The position numbers and the translations under genes are program-made. The notes under the pieces were generated by a model. The model searched no databases. It was not told where the DNA came from and saw only the letters and a list, made by a program, of their open reading frames with translations. Positions 41,321 through 50,286 of a stretch of 64,000 bases of DNA are shown piece after piece; the first letter of the stretch is position 1, and each line of letters opens with the position of its first letter. The DNA lies in contig NZ_CP110921.1 of NCBI RefSeq assembly GCF_026247885.1, positions 434,001-498,000 on the forward strand. The letters are read 5' to 3'. The stretch comes from Methylococcus mesophilus (lineage in GTDB: Bacteria; Pseudomonadota; Gammaproteobacteria; Methylococcales; Methylococcaceae).

Positions 41321-43048
41321 TTATTCGACAAAGGTGAGCCGGAACTCCGCCATCCCCTTGGAAAGCTCGCGCGAACGGACCCTGTCAGCGAGCTTGTAAA
41401 GCAGATAGCCAGCCATCTCCAGGATACCCGTGTCAGACTCCAGAAGCTCCTCATGGCTGGGGGCATGGGTGGCAACCGGGATGGCCTCGCCGCGGTAACG
41501 GGCGATTACCGTGAACGTGAATTCATCGACCAGTGTCTCGACCTCGACAACCCCTTGGCCTTGTTCGTTCCGCGCCACGAAGCCGTGGTCGTGGAGAATC
41601 TCGAACGCCTGCCATATCGCGTATTCGCTGCGCCGCACGACTTCCGCACAAGCGCCCCAAGCCCGTCCCTGATGGTCCAGGTAGGCGATGACATCGTCCA
41701 GCCGCGACTCCCCCAGAACGAACGAACGCCGCCGCCGCGTGCCCGCGCCGATACGGAACACGCCCGAAAGCAAGGTCGCACCGGCCACGCCGAGAGCGAC
41801 GCTCGACTGCGTGACCGGCACGAGGAAGGAAGGCAGTTCTTCACGATAATAGTGCTTCAAAGGCTCATGGCTGACCCCCAACAAGAGCCCGATGCCGACG
41901 GTGAGAATCTTCCGGTTGTCGAGCATGCGCGACGCAATCATCTGCAAGCCTGCCAGCAGAGTGAAGGAAGACAGGAATACCGCCGCCGCCCCGATCACCG
42001 GTACGGGAAGAACCAACCATAGCACCGTGATCTTCGGTACGAATGCCAGGACGATCATGATACCGCCGAGCCAATAGGCAATATGTCGGCTGGTACAGCC
42101 GGTGGCAGCGGCCAGAGAGACGGCACCGCCGCTGGAAGTGAGCGGGAGACTGTTCACCAGGCCGGCAATCAGGTTGGAAACGCCTTCTGCGCGAATACCC
42201 CGCGATATCTGCGCCATGTCGGGATGCCGCCATTCCGAATCGTTGAAGCGTTGGGCCGCGGCGAGCGCACCGAATCCATGCAGGGAAAACGCCAAGCCCA
42301 GCACGACGTACGGCACGACCAGCGCCGGATCGAATGCCCAGCCGAACGTAGGCAACTGGGGCAGCGCCAGTAAAGGTGTGACCGCGTAGGTCTCGACGTC
42401 CTCGGGCCGAATGCCGTCGACCAGAACACTGACGGCCAACCCTGCGGCTAATCCGGCAAACGCCGAAAACAGGCGAAGGCTGCTGGACGACCAAACGTTG
42501 CAGGCGATCATGACCGCAAGCGCCAGAAAACCGATGGCGATGTCGTGCTTCCATAGTCCACCGGGCGCATCGATGCCACCGAGCAAGGTGACCCCCTTGT
42601 AGCCGAGGCCCAGCCCGACCAAGGTGACGGCCACCCCGGCGAGTTCAACCGAAAATATGCTGCGCAGCCGTCGGAACACCTCGCCGAACACGATCTGCGC
42701 CGCCCCCATCACGCCCACCATGCCAAAAGCGAGTTCCAGTCCCCCGGCGAGCCGTGCCAGCTCCATCGTCGCGAACGACGCCGAAGTTGCCTGCAGTGGG
42801 CAAAAATACCCCGAACCTATGCCGAGCCGCCCCGCCGCCTGCAACATGACTCCGAGGCCCGAAACCAGAAGCGTAGTCGCCATCAGAATCTGCGAGTCGT
42901 GGTCTCCGATGTTTTCGGTTCGCACGAACAACGGGGAGATCACGAGATAAACGCCGAGAAACGACATCTGCTGCAGGCCGACGAACGCCGAGATCGCGGC
43001 CGGCGGCTTGTCGTTCAACCAATAGACGATGTTCTCTGGCTGTTTCAT
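41321..43048 (-). CDS. NCS2-family (xanthine/uracil-type) permease fused to a degenerate HATPase-like C-terminal domain
   Basis: 575 residues. About 1-435 is an NCS2 transporter with some 12-14 hydrophobic segments (SGYFCPLQATSASFATMELA, SSGGAVSLAAATGC). Residues 437-575 are an extra cytoplasmic domain that lines up with RsbW-like ATPases: YAIWQAFEILHDHGF where the N-box should be, a strand pair, and GILEMAGYLLYKLADRV like the G2 box and last helix. The N-box Asn and DxG of the G1 box are lacking, so it is likely a non-catalytic binding module. It lies ten bases from the carbonic anhydrase gene and upstream of STAS. Substrate unknown. Confidence 0.85.
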   Translation of the reverse strand: MKQPENIVYWLNDKPPAAISAFVGLQQMSFLGVYLVISPLFVRTENIGDHDSQILMATTLLVSGLGVMLQAAGRLGIGSGYFCPLQATSASFATMELARLAGGLELAFGMVGVMGAAQIVFGEVFRRLRSIFSVELAGVAVTLVGLGLGYKGVTLLGGIDAPGGLWKHDIAIGFLALAVMIACNVWSSSSLRLFSAFAGLAAGLAVSVLVDGIRPEDVETYAVTPLLALPQLPTFGWAFDPALVVPYVVLGLAFSLHGFGALAAAQRFNDSEWRHPDMAQISRGIRAEGVSNLIAGLVNSLPLTSSGGAVSLAAATGCTSRHIAYWLGGIMIVLAFVPKITVLWLVLPVPVIGAAAVFLSSFTLLAGLQMIASRMLDNRKILTVGIGLLLGVSHEPLKHYYREELPSFLVPVTQSSVALGVAGATLLSGVFRIGAGTRRRRSFVLGESRLDDVIAYLDHQGRAWGACAEVVRRSEYAIWQAFEILHDHGFVARNEQGQGVVEVETLVDEFTFTVIARYRGEAIPVATHAPSHEELLESDTGILEMAGYLLYKLADRVRSRELSKGMAEFRLTFVE

Positions 43049-43058
43049 CCGGCGGAGC

Positions 43059-43775
43059 TCAGTCGGTCACGGGCAAGAACTGCGAATTGTCCCCGCCGGT
43101 GACCCACAGGTCTCCGGATTCGAGATCGAACCACCAGCCCTGCAGGAAGAGCCGCCCTTTTGCCACTGCCTCCCTGATCCAGGGATAGGTCAGCAAATTC
43201 CCCAGTGAACCCTGAATGGCGGCCCGTTCGACCAAATAGGAGTAGTCCTTCAGACGTTCCAGAGAAACCTGCCGGAGCCCCTCTCCGCTGGCGTCCGGTA
43301 CGTATTGCCAGCAGGCATCCATCGCCATTGAGACCCACTCGCCGATGAAGTCGCTCTCGAACCGGGCACCGGTCGCCATGTTGAGCAAGGCCTTGATTCC
43401 ACCGCACTGGGCATGTCCAAGAACGATGATATGGGGAACTTCGAGGTGCCTGACGGCATATTCCAGCGCCGCGCCCACACCGTCCGGGGCAAACGAGGCA
43501 TGGTAAGGCGGGACGAGGTTGGCGACGTTGCGCACCACGAACAGGTCGCCCGGAGCCACGTTCATGAGCAAAGCCGGATCGACCCGTGAGTCGCTGCAGG
43601 CGATCATGAGCGCAACCGGACGCTGTCCTTGCTCAACGAGCCTCTGCATGTGCTCCGGGTAGCGTCCGTAAAAGCGATCCTTGAACCCCTTGACTCCGGA
43701 AATAAAGCGCTCGAGATCGCAGCAGGAGCTTTCGATCCCGTGCTCATCCTTGCCTTTAATGTCAGACTCTTGCAC
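43059..43775 (-). CDS. Beta-class carbonic anhydrase
   Basis: Interconverts CO2 and bicarbonate. 238 residues with the zinc ligands in ACSDSRVDP and HAQCGG, plus the RNVANLVPPY segment. The first gene of the permease/STAS/binding-protein/receptor run. The neighbouring permease suggests a link between inorganic carbon and this signalling set; that is inference only. Confidence 0.96.
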   Translation of the reverse strand: MQESDIKGKDEHGIESSCCDLERFISGVKGFKDRFYGRYPEHMQRLVEQGQRPVALMIACSDSRVDPALLMNVAPGDLFVVRNVANLVPPYHASFAPDGVGAALEYAVRHLEVPHIIVLGHAQCGGIKALLNMATGARFESDFIGEWVSMAMDACWQYVPDASGEGLRQVSLERLKDYSYLVERAAIQGSLGNLLTYPWIREAVAKGRLFLQGWWFDLESGDLWVTGGDNSQFLPVTD

Positions 43776-43896
43776 GATTTCCGTCCTTAAGCTATTAGAT
43801 GCGGCCCGGGCGCGGTCCGCGGCGTCGAGAGACGCTTACTCAAAAGCGGCGTTATTCTACACCGGAATTTCTCAACCCAATCCACATCGAGCCTCC

Positions 43897-44370
43897 ATGG
43901 AACCGAACGAGCCCGACGTGCAATGTGCCAAATTCGAGCGCACCATCGAAGCCGGAATTGAGCCGCTGATCGAGGTCATGGAGCAACTGGAATCGTTCTG
44001 CGCGGCTTCCGGGGTACCCGAACCGGTTGCTGTCCAGTTGAATCTTGTCCTGGAAGAGCTCGCGACCAATACCATCAAATATGGTTATGAGGCCGAAACA
44101 CGGGGAGAAATCGGCATCTGTCTCACGCTGAGCAGCGGCCGCGCCTCGCTCACCGTCACCGACGACGGCAATGCGTTCGATCCTACGGCAGCCCCTTCAC
44201 CCGACGTACACCGCAAGCTGGAAGAACGCGCCATCGGTGGACTGGGGATTCTCCTCGTGATGAGAATGATGGACTCGGTTTGTTACCAGCGCCGGGACGG
44301 AACAAATGTCGTTGCGGTAAGTAAGACGTTCGCTCCAATCCGGCAGGAAAGCACCCATGAAAATCGCTAG
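43897..44370 (+). CDS. RsbW-like anti-sigma factor serine kinase (HATPase)
   Basis: A 157-residue GHKL ATPase. N-box LVLEELATNTIKYGY, G1 box VTDDGNAFDP and G2 box GGLGILLVMRMMD are intact. It should phosphorylate a STAS antagonist and may bind a sigma factor. The ATG at 43897 starts the domain; the open frame from 43681 is antisense to the carbonic anhydrase. Divergent from that gene, it faces the STAS-containing operon, so the two probably form one system. Confidence 0.9.
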   Translation: MEPNEPDVQCAKFERTIEAGIEPLIEVMEQLESFCAASGVPEPVAVQLNLVLEELATNTIKYGYEAETRGEIGICLTLSSGRASLTVTDDGNAFDPTAAPSPDVHRKLEERAIGGLGILLVMRMMDSVCYQRRDGTNVVAVSKTFAPIRQESTHENR

Positions 44371-45460
44371 TGTTGACAGCAGGTCGTACGGCTTGCGCGA
44401 AAACCGGATATGCTGATTCAACGAGCGATACTCACACGCATGTGTTTCTTGGCTACACAATAGAACTGCCGCCCGATAATAACCGATTGATGATAGTGGA
44501 GTTTTCATACACCAAAGGCCGGCGCCGAGGCCGCAAAAGCTATCCATGAATAAACTCAGTCGGTTTCCAGTGCGAAGTATCAAGCAGTGAGAAGTCGTCA
44601 CTCCCGCAAAGGGATTGCTCGACGGAGACTCGCGTTCGCGCACGCATTTTATTCTCTTGTATTTGTTGATCTGTCACTCGGCATGAGGGTTTGTCTTGGA
44701 TGCTCTGGGTTGCGTCCGAGGAAGATGAGCACTAGCTTTACTCCGGTAGTCGGAAGCGGCACCCAAGCAATCCACGTCCAACCAGACGTCGGCACCGTCA
44801 AGCCACAACGATGGGGGATCGAACAGTTGCATCATCGAAGCAGCCCCATGAACGCTGCCGGGCACAGCACCTCCAACGAATGGAATTTACCGCTCGAGGG
44901 CCGAGATGACTAAGGTTTTACTAACAATAGAGAAAATAATGCAACATATATCCCTTTTCCCTCAGGGAGAGGGCCTGGGTGAGGGAAGCTGGTATATGGC
45001 ATTACTTTTTTTAACTTGTAGTAAGCCGTATACCGTTATTTTCCTGTTATTGCGACCTTTTGAGTGATTGTCATCCTGATGGCTGACGCCACCGCATTCC
45101 ATCCCATCAGTGATTAGATCGCCTGGTTTTTCAATCCACTTCATCCTCTCTCCCGGTATAGTCAGCGCAGGCTCCGGCAGCAGATGGATGCCGCTAATTT
45201 TTTCATCCACCGCTCATGCGCGCAGGCTTGGCTGGGCAGGCGGCCTTGCCCGGCACCGCCCATAACTTCCTCCGGTCCCCGCCAGATCAGGCGCTTATGT
45301 CCTTTAAGATGCGAACGTTGGCGCCGTTGCAAAACGGGGCGAAGTTGGCGGGGTTCCTAACGTTCATGCCAACTGCTAACATGAGATACGGACTTCGGGA
45401 AGTCGTCGAATCCGGCAGAGCCGCCACAGTTATGAACGATCCCATTCTAAGGAGGACCTC
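44371..45460. other. Gene-poor region with repeat-like fragments
   Basis: About 1.1 kb without a convincing gene. Open frames are short and lack protein character. A CCCTCAGGGAGAGGG-type palindrome at about 44955-44985 is a common dispersed repeat of proteobacteria. The minus-strand frame at 44674-44865 (MMQLFDPPSLWLDGADVWLD) reads somewhat like protein and may be a remnant. AT content is higher than in the surroundings. Confidence 0.5.
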
Positions 45461-46006
45461 GTGATTCCTATGTACAGTCCCACTCAATCGCGCCATATTC
45501 GAATTTTGGCCGGTGGAGTGCTTTGTCTTTTCATCTCCGCTTGCGCTCATCAGCAGTCGGAACCCAGCCCACCCACAGAGGCTGAAATTTGCCAATCTCT
45601 CGATTATGCAATCAAGCAGGCTGCTTCCGATTTCAAGGATATCCGGCTTAACGTCACTCCAGACTATGTCATGAACCGATGGGATACAAAGCCTATCTTT
45701 CCAGAAACGGATTGTGACGTATTCGATTGGGGGGGTGGACGTTTTACGTATAATTGCCTCTGGAAAGAGAGCGACCAAGCCACAGCAAAAAACAACTACG
45801 AAGCCAACGTGAAGCTCGGCAGCCGGTGTCTCGGTCCGGATTGGCACGCTTCGGAGCAGCCGGGAAAAACCGGCCAAACTACCATTTTTTCGAAGCCAGG
45901 GTCGGATACGAAGATTCAATTGCGTTATTTCCAGGAACGGGCACCCGCCACGCTATGGCAGACTTCGGTGAGTATCGGCAGGCACGTCACGCCTGACGCC
46001 CGCTAA
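45461..46006 (+). CDS. Putative lipoprotein of unknown function
   Basis: A 181-residue predicted lipoprotein: signal region RILAGGVLCLF then lipobox ISAC at about residue 28. The mature part has no family I recognise. The GTG at 45461 has GGAGG five bases upstream; an ATG at 45470 would be too far from it. It has less GC than the neighbours. Confidence 0.75.
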   Translation: MIPMYSPTQSRHIRILAGGVLCLFISACAHQQSEPSPPTEAEICQSLDYAIKQAASDFKDIRLNVTPDYVMNRWDTKPIFPETDCDVFDWGGGRFTYNCLWKESDQATAKNNYEANVKLGSRCLGPDWHASEQPGKTGQTTIFSKPGSDTKIQLRYFQERAPATLWQTSVSIGRHVTPDAR

Positions 46007-46051
46007 CGAGGAACTCATGATCTTCGAACCCGGCAAGACCTTAGAAACCCC

Positions 46052-46795
46052 GTGAACGTCAAACGGCCCATTAGGCTCGGAGTCAACGTCGACCATGTGG
46101 CGACGATCCGGCAGGCGCGGCACACCCCCTACCCTTCGGTCCTGCACGCCGCCTTCGTCGCCGAGCAGGCAGGGGCCGGCGGGATCACCGCACATTTGCG
46201 CGAAGACCGCCGGCACATCCAGGACAGGGACATCGAGCTGCTTCGGGAGCAGGTCGAAACCCGGCTCAATCTGGAGATGGCTGTCACCGACGAAATGGTC
46301 GCCATCGCCTGCCGCATTCACCCTCACGCCTGCTGCCTCGTGCCGGAACGGCGGGAGGAGCTGACGACCGAGGGAGGACTTGACGTAGCGGGTCGCTTGG
46401 ACCGGATCGGCGAAGCGTGTCGGCGCCTTGGCGGCGCCGGCATTGAGGTGTCTCTGTTCATCGACCCGGAAACCGCCCAGATCGAGGCCGCAGCCCGCGC
46501 CGGTGCGCCGGTGATCGAACTGCACACCGGCCGTTACGCGGATGCGGGGACCGGCGAGGAAATGTCCGCCGAGTTCGAAAAACTGCGGCATGCCGCGCGG
46601 GTTGCGGAGGCGTTGGGACTGCGGGTCAATGCGGGGCACGGCCTGACCTACGCCAACGTTGCCGCGATCTGTAACCTTCCTCAGATCGTCGAGCTGAACA
46701 TCGGCCACGCCATCGTCGCCCGTGCCTTGTTCTCGGGGCTGGGAAAAGCCGTGGCGGACATGGTGGACATCATGCGGACCGCCCGGTACGAATGA
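46052..46795 (+). CDS. pdxJ: Pyridoxine 5'-phosphate synthase
   Basis: PdxJ makes pyridoxine 5'-phosphate from deoxyxylulose phosphate and aminoacetone phosphate. 247 residues: [20 protein letters not shown] start, [15 protein letters not shown], and the HTGRYAD motif with [11 protein letters not shown] [12 protein letters not shown]. Start codon GTG at 46052, preceded by a weak ribosome-binding region. Confidence 0.97.
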   Translation: MNVKRPIRLGVNVDHVATIRQARHTPYPSVLHAAFVAEQAGAGGITAHLREDRRHIQDRDIELLREQVETRLNLEMAVTDEMVAIACRIHPHACCLVPERREELTTEGGLDVAGRLDRIGEACRRLGGAGIEVSLFIDPETAQIEAAARAGAPVIELHTGRYADAGTGEEMSAEFEKLRHAARVAEALGLRVNAGHGLTYANVAAICNLPQIVELNIGHAIVARALFSGLGKAVADMVDIMRTARYE

Positions 46796-46909
46796 AATTG
46801 ACCGGCCGCGGGTGATCTGTCATATTTGAAAATCAGTTCCGGTCCGGCTGAACCGCTGTGAGTGCGCGCAAACCAATCTTCAATGCCCATGGATAAAAGG
46901 GGGAGCAAG

Positions 46910-47569
46910 ATGTCCCACGGCCATCCTCGCCCGGATTTCGGCGGACTCATGGTTGCCCGGCCGGTAGGGGCGGAGAACCGCGGAGCCTCCTGGCTGCGCA
47001 CGGCGGGAATATTTTTCCTGTGGCTTACGCTTGCGATCATGGCGTTGATCCTGTGGCGAGGAGAAACCTTGATCAAAGGATTGAATGCGTCTTACAGCCA
47101 ACGGGCCGCCATCGAAAATCCCGATCTGCAGCAATATCAAAACGAACTCGATTCCCTCCAGGGAAGGGTCGCTGGTCTGATGAAGGACTCGGTCGAAAAC
47201 AAGCTCAGAATGCTCGAAAAGAGCGTCCAGGGCGGACGCTTCGGACCGGAGGAAGCCGGGCTCCTCGAGGCCCTGAAATCCGAACTCCGGTTCCTGCAGA
47301 ATTACGCAACCCAGGGCGGCCAGTTCAAGTCGGCAGGGGAGCACGAGCGCTACCGCATGTCCCCGGAGCTGGCCGAGGATTCGGCCGCCGCCCAAACCGC
47401 GCGGGCGTGGGTGGAGTTCGAGAAACTGCTTTATCTCGGTGCCGGAGCCCTGGGAGCCGGCACGCTGATGCTGAGCGGAGCTTGGTTGAGTGCGCGCTCA
47501 GTTCAGTATCAACCCTCACGGGAAGACGTGTTCCTGACAGGCCCTTCGGAAGAAAATTCCGGACCGTGA
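46910..47569 (+). CDS. Membrane protein with two transmembrane segments and a coiled coil
   Basis: A 219-residue protein. A first helix (TAGIFFLWLTLAIMALILW, about 30-50), a long charged coiled-coil region to about 170, and a second helix (LLYLGAGALGAGTLMLSGAWL). No family recognised. I chose the ATG at 46910, after GGGGGAG; ATGs at 46883 and 46889 are alternatives. It lies eight to sixty bases before dusA, probably the same transcript. Confidence 0.7.
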   Translation: MSHGHPRPDFGGLMVARPVGAENRGASWLRTAGIFFLWLTLAIMALILWRGETLIKGLNASYSQRAAIENPDLQQYQNELDSLQGRVAGLMKDSVENKLRMLEKSVQGGRFGPEEAGLLEALKSELRFLQNYATQGGQFKSAGEHERYRMSPELAEDSAAAQTARAWVEFEKLLYLGAGALGAGTLMLSGAWLSARSVQYQPSREDVFLTGPSEENSGP

Positions 47570-47630
47570 CGTTTCCTTGAGCGCTTTCAACGTCCGCCCA
47601 TCGGGCAGCGATCCAGCCGTGGCACTGGCG

Positions 47631-48686
47631 ATGCCAATGCTGCCGACCGACGCCCAGGGACCCCGGCGCCGTCTGAGCGTCGCGCCGATGATGGACTGGA
47701 CGGACCGGCATTGCCGCTATTTCCTGCGGCTGATTTCCCGCCATACCCTGCTCTATACGGAAATGGTGACGAGTGCCGCCATCCTCCATGGGGACCGGGA
47801 GCGACTGCTCGGCTTCCACCCTGCGGAGCATCCCCTGGGAATCCAGCTAGGCGGCAGCGAGCCTAAGGATCTGGCGGAATGCGCGAAAATCGCGGAATGC
47901 CGGGGCTTTGACGAAATCAACCTCAACGTGGGCTGCCCCAGTCCCAGAGTCCAGAACGGCCGCTTCGGCGCCTGCCTGATGGCCGAGCCCGAGCTCGTGG
48001 CTGACTGCGTCCGCGCCATGTGCGAAGCGGTCTCGGTGCCAGTGACCGTCAAGACCCGCGTTGGCATCGATGACCGAGACTCCTACGACGACTTGGTTCG
48101 GTTTGTGACGACCGTAGCCGATGCCGGTTGCCGTACCTTTATCGTCCATGCCCGTAAAGCCTGGCTGCAAGGCCTTTCGCCCAAGGAAAACCGGCAGACG
48201 CCGCCGCTGCGCTACGACATGGTCCAGCGGCTCAAGTCCGATCTGCCCCATCTCGAGATCGTGCTGAACGGCGGCATCCAAACCTTGGAAGAAGCCGAGC
48301 AACATTTGTCCTCGTGCGACGGCGTCATGATCGGGCGGGCTGCCTATCACAATCCCTACCTGCTCGCCGATGCCGACCGCCGCTTTTACGGGCGCGGCGA
48401 TCTCAAGCCCCGAACGCGAGAAGGCGTCCTCGAGCACCTCCTTCCCTACTTCCGGGAAGAACTGGCCAAAGGCACCCGACTGCATGCCCTCACCCGCCAC
48501 ATCCTGGGGCTTTATCATGCCGTTCCGGGCGGAAAGCGCTGGCGCCGGCGGATCAGCGAAGGCTCGTCCCGGCGGGAAGCCGACGAAACCCTGCTGCTGG
48601 AGGCCGCGGATTCACTCGGCGTGGACGAATACCATGAAAACTTGAGCCGGCCCGTGCGGCGCGTCTCCGTCCTTTCACCCGTTTAA
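47631..48686 (+). CDS. dusA: tRNA-dihydrouridine(20/20a) synthase DusA
   Basis: DusA reduces uridines 20/20a in the tRNA D-loop with FMN and NADPH. 351 residues from the ATG at 47631; LSVAPMMDWTDRHCRYF, NVGCPSPRVQNGRFGACLM with the catalytic Cys, VKTRVGIDD and FIVHARKAWLQGLSPKENR are DusA-specific. The frame is open to a TTG at 47577, with no better ribosome-binding site. folE starts 12 bases after its stop. Confidence 0.95.
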   Translation: MPMLPTDAQGPRRRLSVAPMMDWTDRHCRYFLRLISRHTLLYTEMVTSAAILHGDRERLLGFHPAEHPLGIQLGGSEPKDLAECAKIAECRGFDEINLNVGCPSPRVQNGRFGACLMAEPELVADCVRAMCEAVSVPVTVKTRVGIDDRDSYDDLVRFVTTVADAGCRTFIVHARKAWLQGLSPKENRQTPPLRYDMVQRLKSDLPHLEIVLNGGIQTLEEAEQHLSSCDGVMIGRAAYHNPYLLADADRRFYGRGDLKPRTREGVLEHLLPYFREELAKGTRLHALTRHILGLYHAVPGGKRWRRRISEGSSRREADETLLLEAADSLGVDEYHENLSRPVRRVSVLSPV

Positions 48687-48698
48687 GAGGCCTACCCC

Positions 48699-49256
48699 AT
48701 GCACAGTGCAATGGAAAATCTATTCAGCCAACTCATTCAGGAAATCGGCGAGGACGTCTCCCGTGAAGGGCTCGTCGACACCCCGAAAAGAGCGGCAAGC
48801 GCTTTCCGGTTCCTCAACAGCGGCTACCACCAGTCGCTCGATCACGTCCTCAACAATGCGGTTTTCGAAGCGGACTCAGAGGACATGGTGATCGTCAAGG
48901 ACATCGAACTGTATTCGCTGTGCGAACACCATCTGCTGCCTTTCATCGGCAAGTGCCATGTCGGCTATCTGCCGCAGGGCAAAGTCATCGGCCTGTCCAA
49001 GATCGCGCGGATCGTGGAAATGTACGCGCGCCGGTTGCAGATCCAGGAACGCCTGACCAAACAGATAGCGGACGCGATCCAGACGGCAGTCAATCCCCGG
49101 GGCGTGGCAGTGGTGGTCGAGGCCAAACATTTGTGCATGATGATGCGTGGCGTCGAGAAGCAGAATTCGGTCATGACCACTTCTTCCATGCTCGGCCTCT
49201 TCCGCAAGCAGAGCAGCACCCGATCCGAATTCCTGGATCTCATCAACCGCAAGTAG
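48699..49256 (+). CDS. folE: GTP cyclohydrolase I
   Basis: FolE converts GTP to dihydroneopterin triphosphate, the start of folate or tetrahydromethanopterin-type pterin synthesis. 185 residues with zinc and active-site motifs [10 protein letters not shown] and [14 protein letters not shown]. It is distinct from RibA and cannot replace the missing cyclohydrolase II activity. It lies between dusA and hemH. Confidence 0.97.
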   Translation: MHSAMENLFSQLIQEIGEDVSREGLVDTPKRAASAFRFLNSGYHQSLDHVLNNAVFEADSEDMVIVKDIELYSLCEHHLLPFIGKCHVGYLPQGKVIGLSKIARIVEMYARRLQIQERLTKQIADAIQTAVNPRGVAVVVEAKHLCMMMRGVEKQNSVMTTSSMLGLFRKQSSTRSEFLDLINRK

Positions 49257-49260
49257 CGCC

Positions 49261-50238
49261 ATGAACTCCGGCACTGCCCGCCTTGGGGTCCTGCTCGTCA
49301 ACCTCGGAACGCCGGATGCGCCCACACCGAAAGCGGTCCGGCGCTATCTGCGCGAATTCCTGTCCGATCCGCGGGTGGTCGAGATTCCCCGCGCGCTGTG
49401 GTGGCTGATCCTCAACGTGATCGTATTGCGGGTCCGGCCTAGAAAATCGGCCCATGCCTACCGGACGATCTGGACCGAACGCGGCTCGCCGCTGCTGACC
49501 CATACGGAGGACCTGCGCGATCTGCTGGCCGCCGACGGCAGATTCGCCGCCGTCGAGATAGCCATGCGCTACGGTAACCCCTCTATCCGTTCGAAGCTGG
49601 AGATCCTCAAGCGCCAAGCCGAAACCATTGTAATTCTGCCGCTGTATCCCCAGTATTCGGCCGCCACGACGGGATCGGTGTTCGATGCCGTATGCGACAC
49701 GGCGAAATCCTGGCGCCACGTCCCGGGCCTGCATTTCGTCAGCGACTATTACCGCGCACCGGCTTACCTCGAGGCCGTCGCTTCGAGCATCCGCTCGTTC
49801 TGGCAGGAGCAGGGCCGCCCCGATCGCCTGCTGTTTTCATTCCACGGGCTGCCCAAACGCTGTGTCGATCTGGGCGATCCTTATGCCGGTCAGTGCCGGC
49901 ACACGGCCAGAGACATCGCCGCGCGGCTCGGCCTGAACGACGAAGAATGGCTGCTGGCCTATCAGTCGCGCTTCGGCCGCGCCGAATGGCTCAAACCCTA
50001 TTGCATCGACACCCTGCGGGAATTACCGGTCCAGGGCATCCGGCGGGTAGACGTGGTGTGCCCCGGCTTCGCCGTGGACTGCCTGGAAACCCTGGAGGAA
50101 ATTGCGATCGCCAACCGCAGCGAGTTTCTCGGCGCAGGCGGAGAATGCTATCGCTACATCCCGGCATTGAACGCACGTCCCGAGCATGCCAAGGCCCTGA
50201 TCGGCCTGCTGGAACCCTATCTGGCCCTCCCCGGCTGA
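49261..50238 (+). CDS. hemH: Ferrochelatase
   Basis: Inserts iron into protoporphyrin IX, the last step of haem synthesis. 325 residues with LLVNLGTPDAPTPKAVRRYL at the start, LLFSFHGLPKRC with the catalytic His, and CPGFAVDCLETLEEI with the conserved Glu. Starts four bases after folE. Relevant to the haem demand of the multiheme cytochrome, though no direct link is shown. Confidence 0.97.
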   Translation: MNSGTARLGVLLVNLGTPDAPTPKAVRRYLREFLSDPRVVEIPRALWWLILNVIVLRVRPRKSAHAYRTIWTERGSPLLTHTEDLRDLLAADGRFAAVEIAMRYGNPSIRSKLEILKRQAETIVILPLYPQYSAATTGSVFDAVCDTAKSWRHVPGLHFVSDYYRAPAYLEAVASSIRSFWQEQGRPDRLLFSFHGLPKRCVDLGDPYAGQCRHTARDIAARLGLNDEEWLLAYQSRFGRAEWLKPYCIDTLRELPVQGIRRVDVVCPGFAVDCLETLEEIAIANRSEFLGAGGECYRYIPALNARPEHAKALIGLLEPYLALPG

Positions 50239-50286
50239 ACACTGCCGGTCCGCCGTTGTTCGGATCCCCCAATCCGGTGATCCCCA

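Noticed and set aside
44674..44865. Minus-strand 63-codon frame as a small gene
   Set aside because: A part reads like protein, but there is no ribosome-binding site and no recognised family; listed only as a possible remnant.
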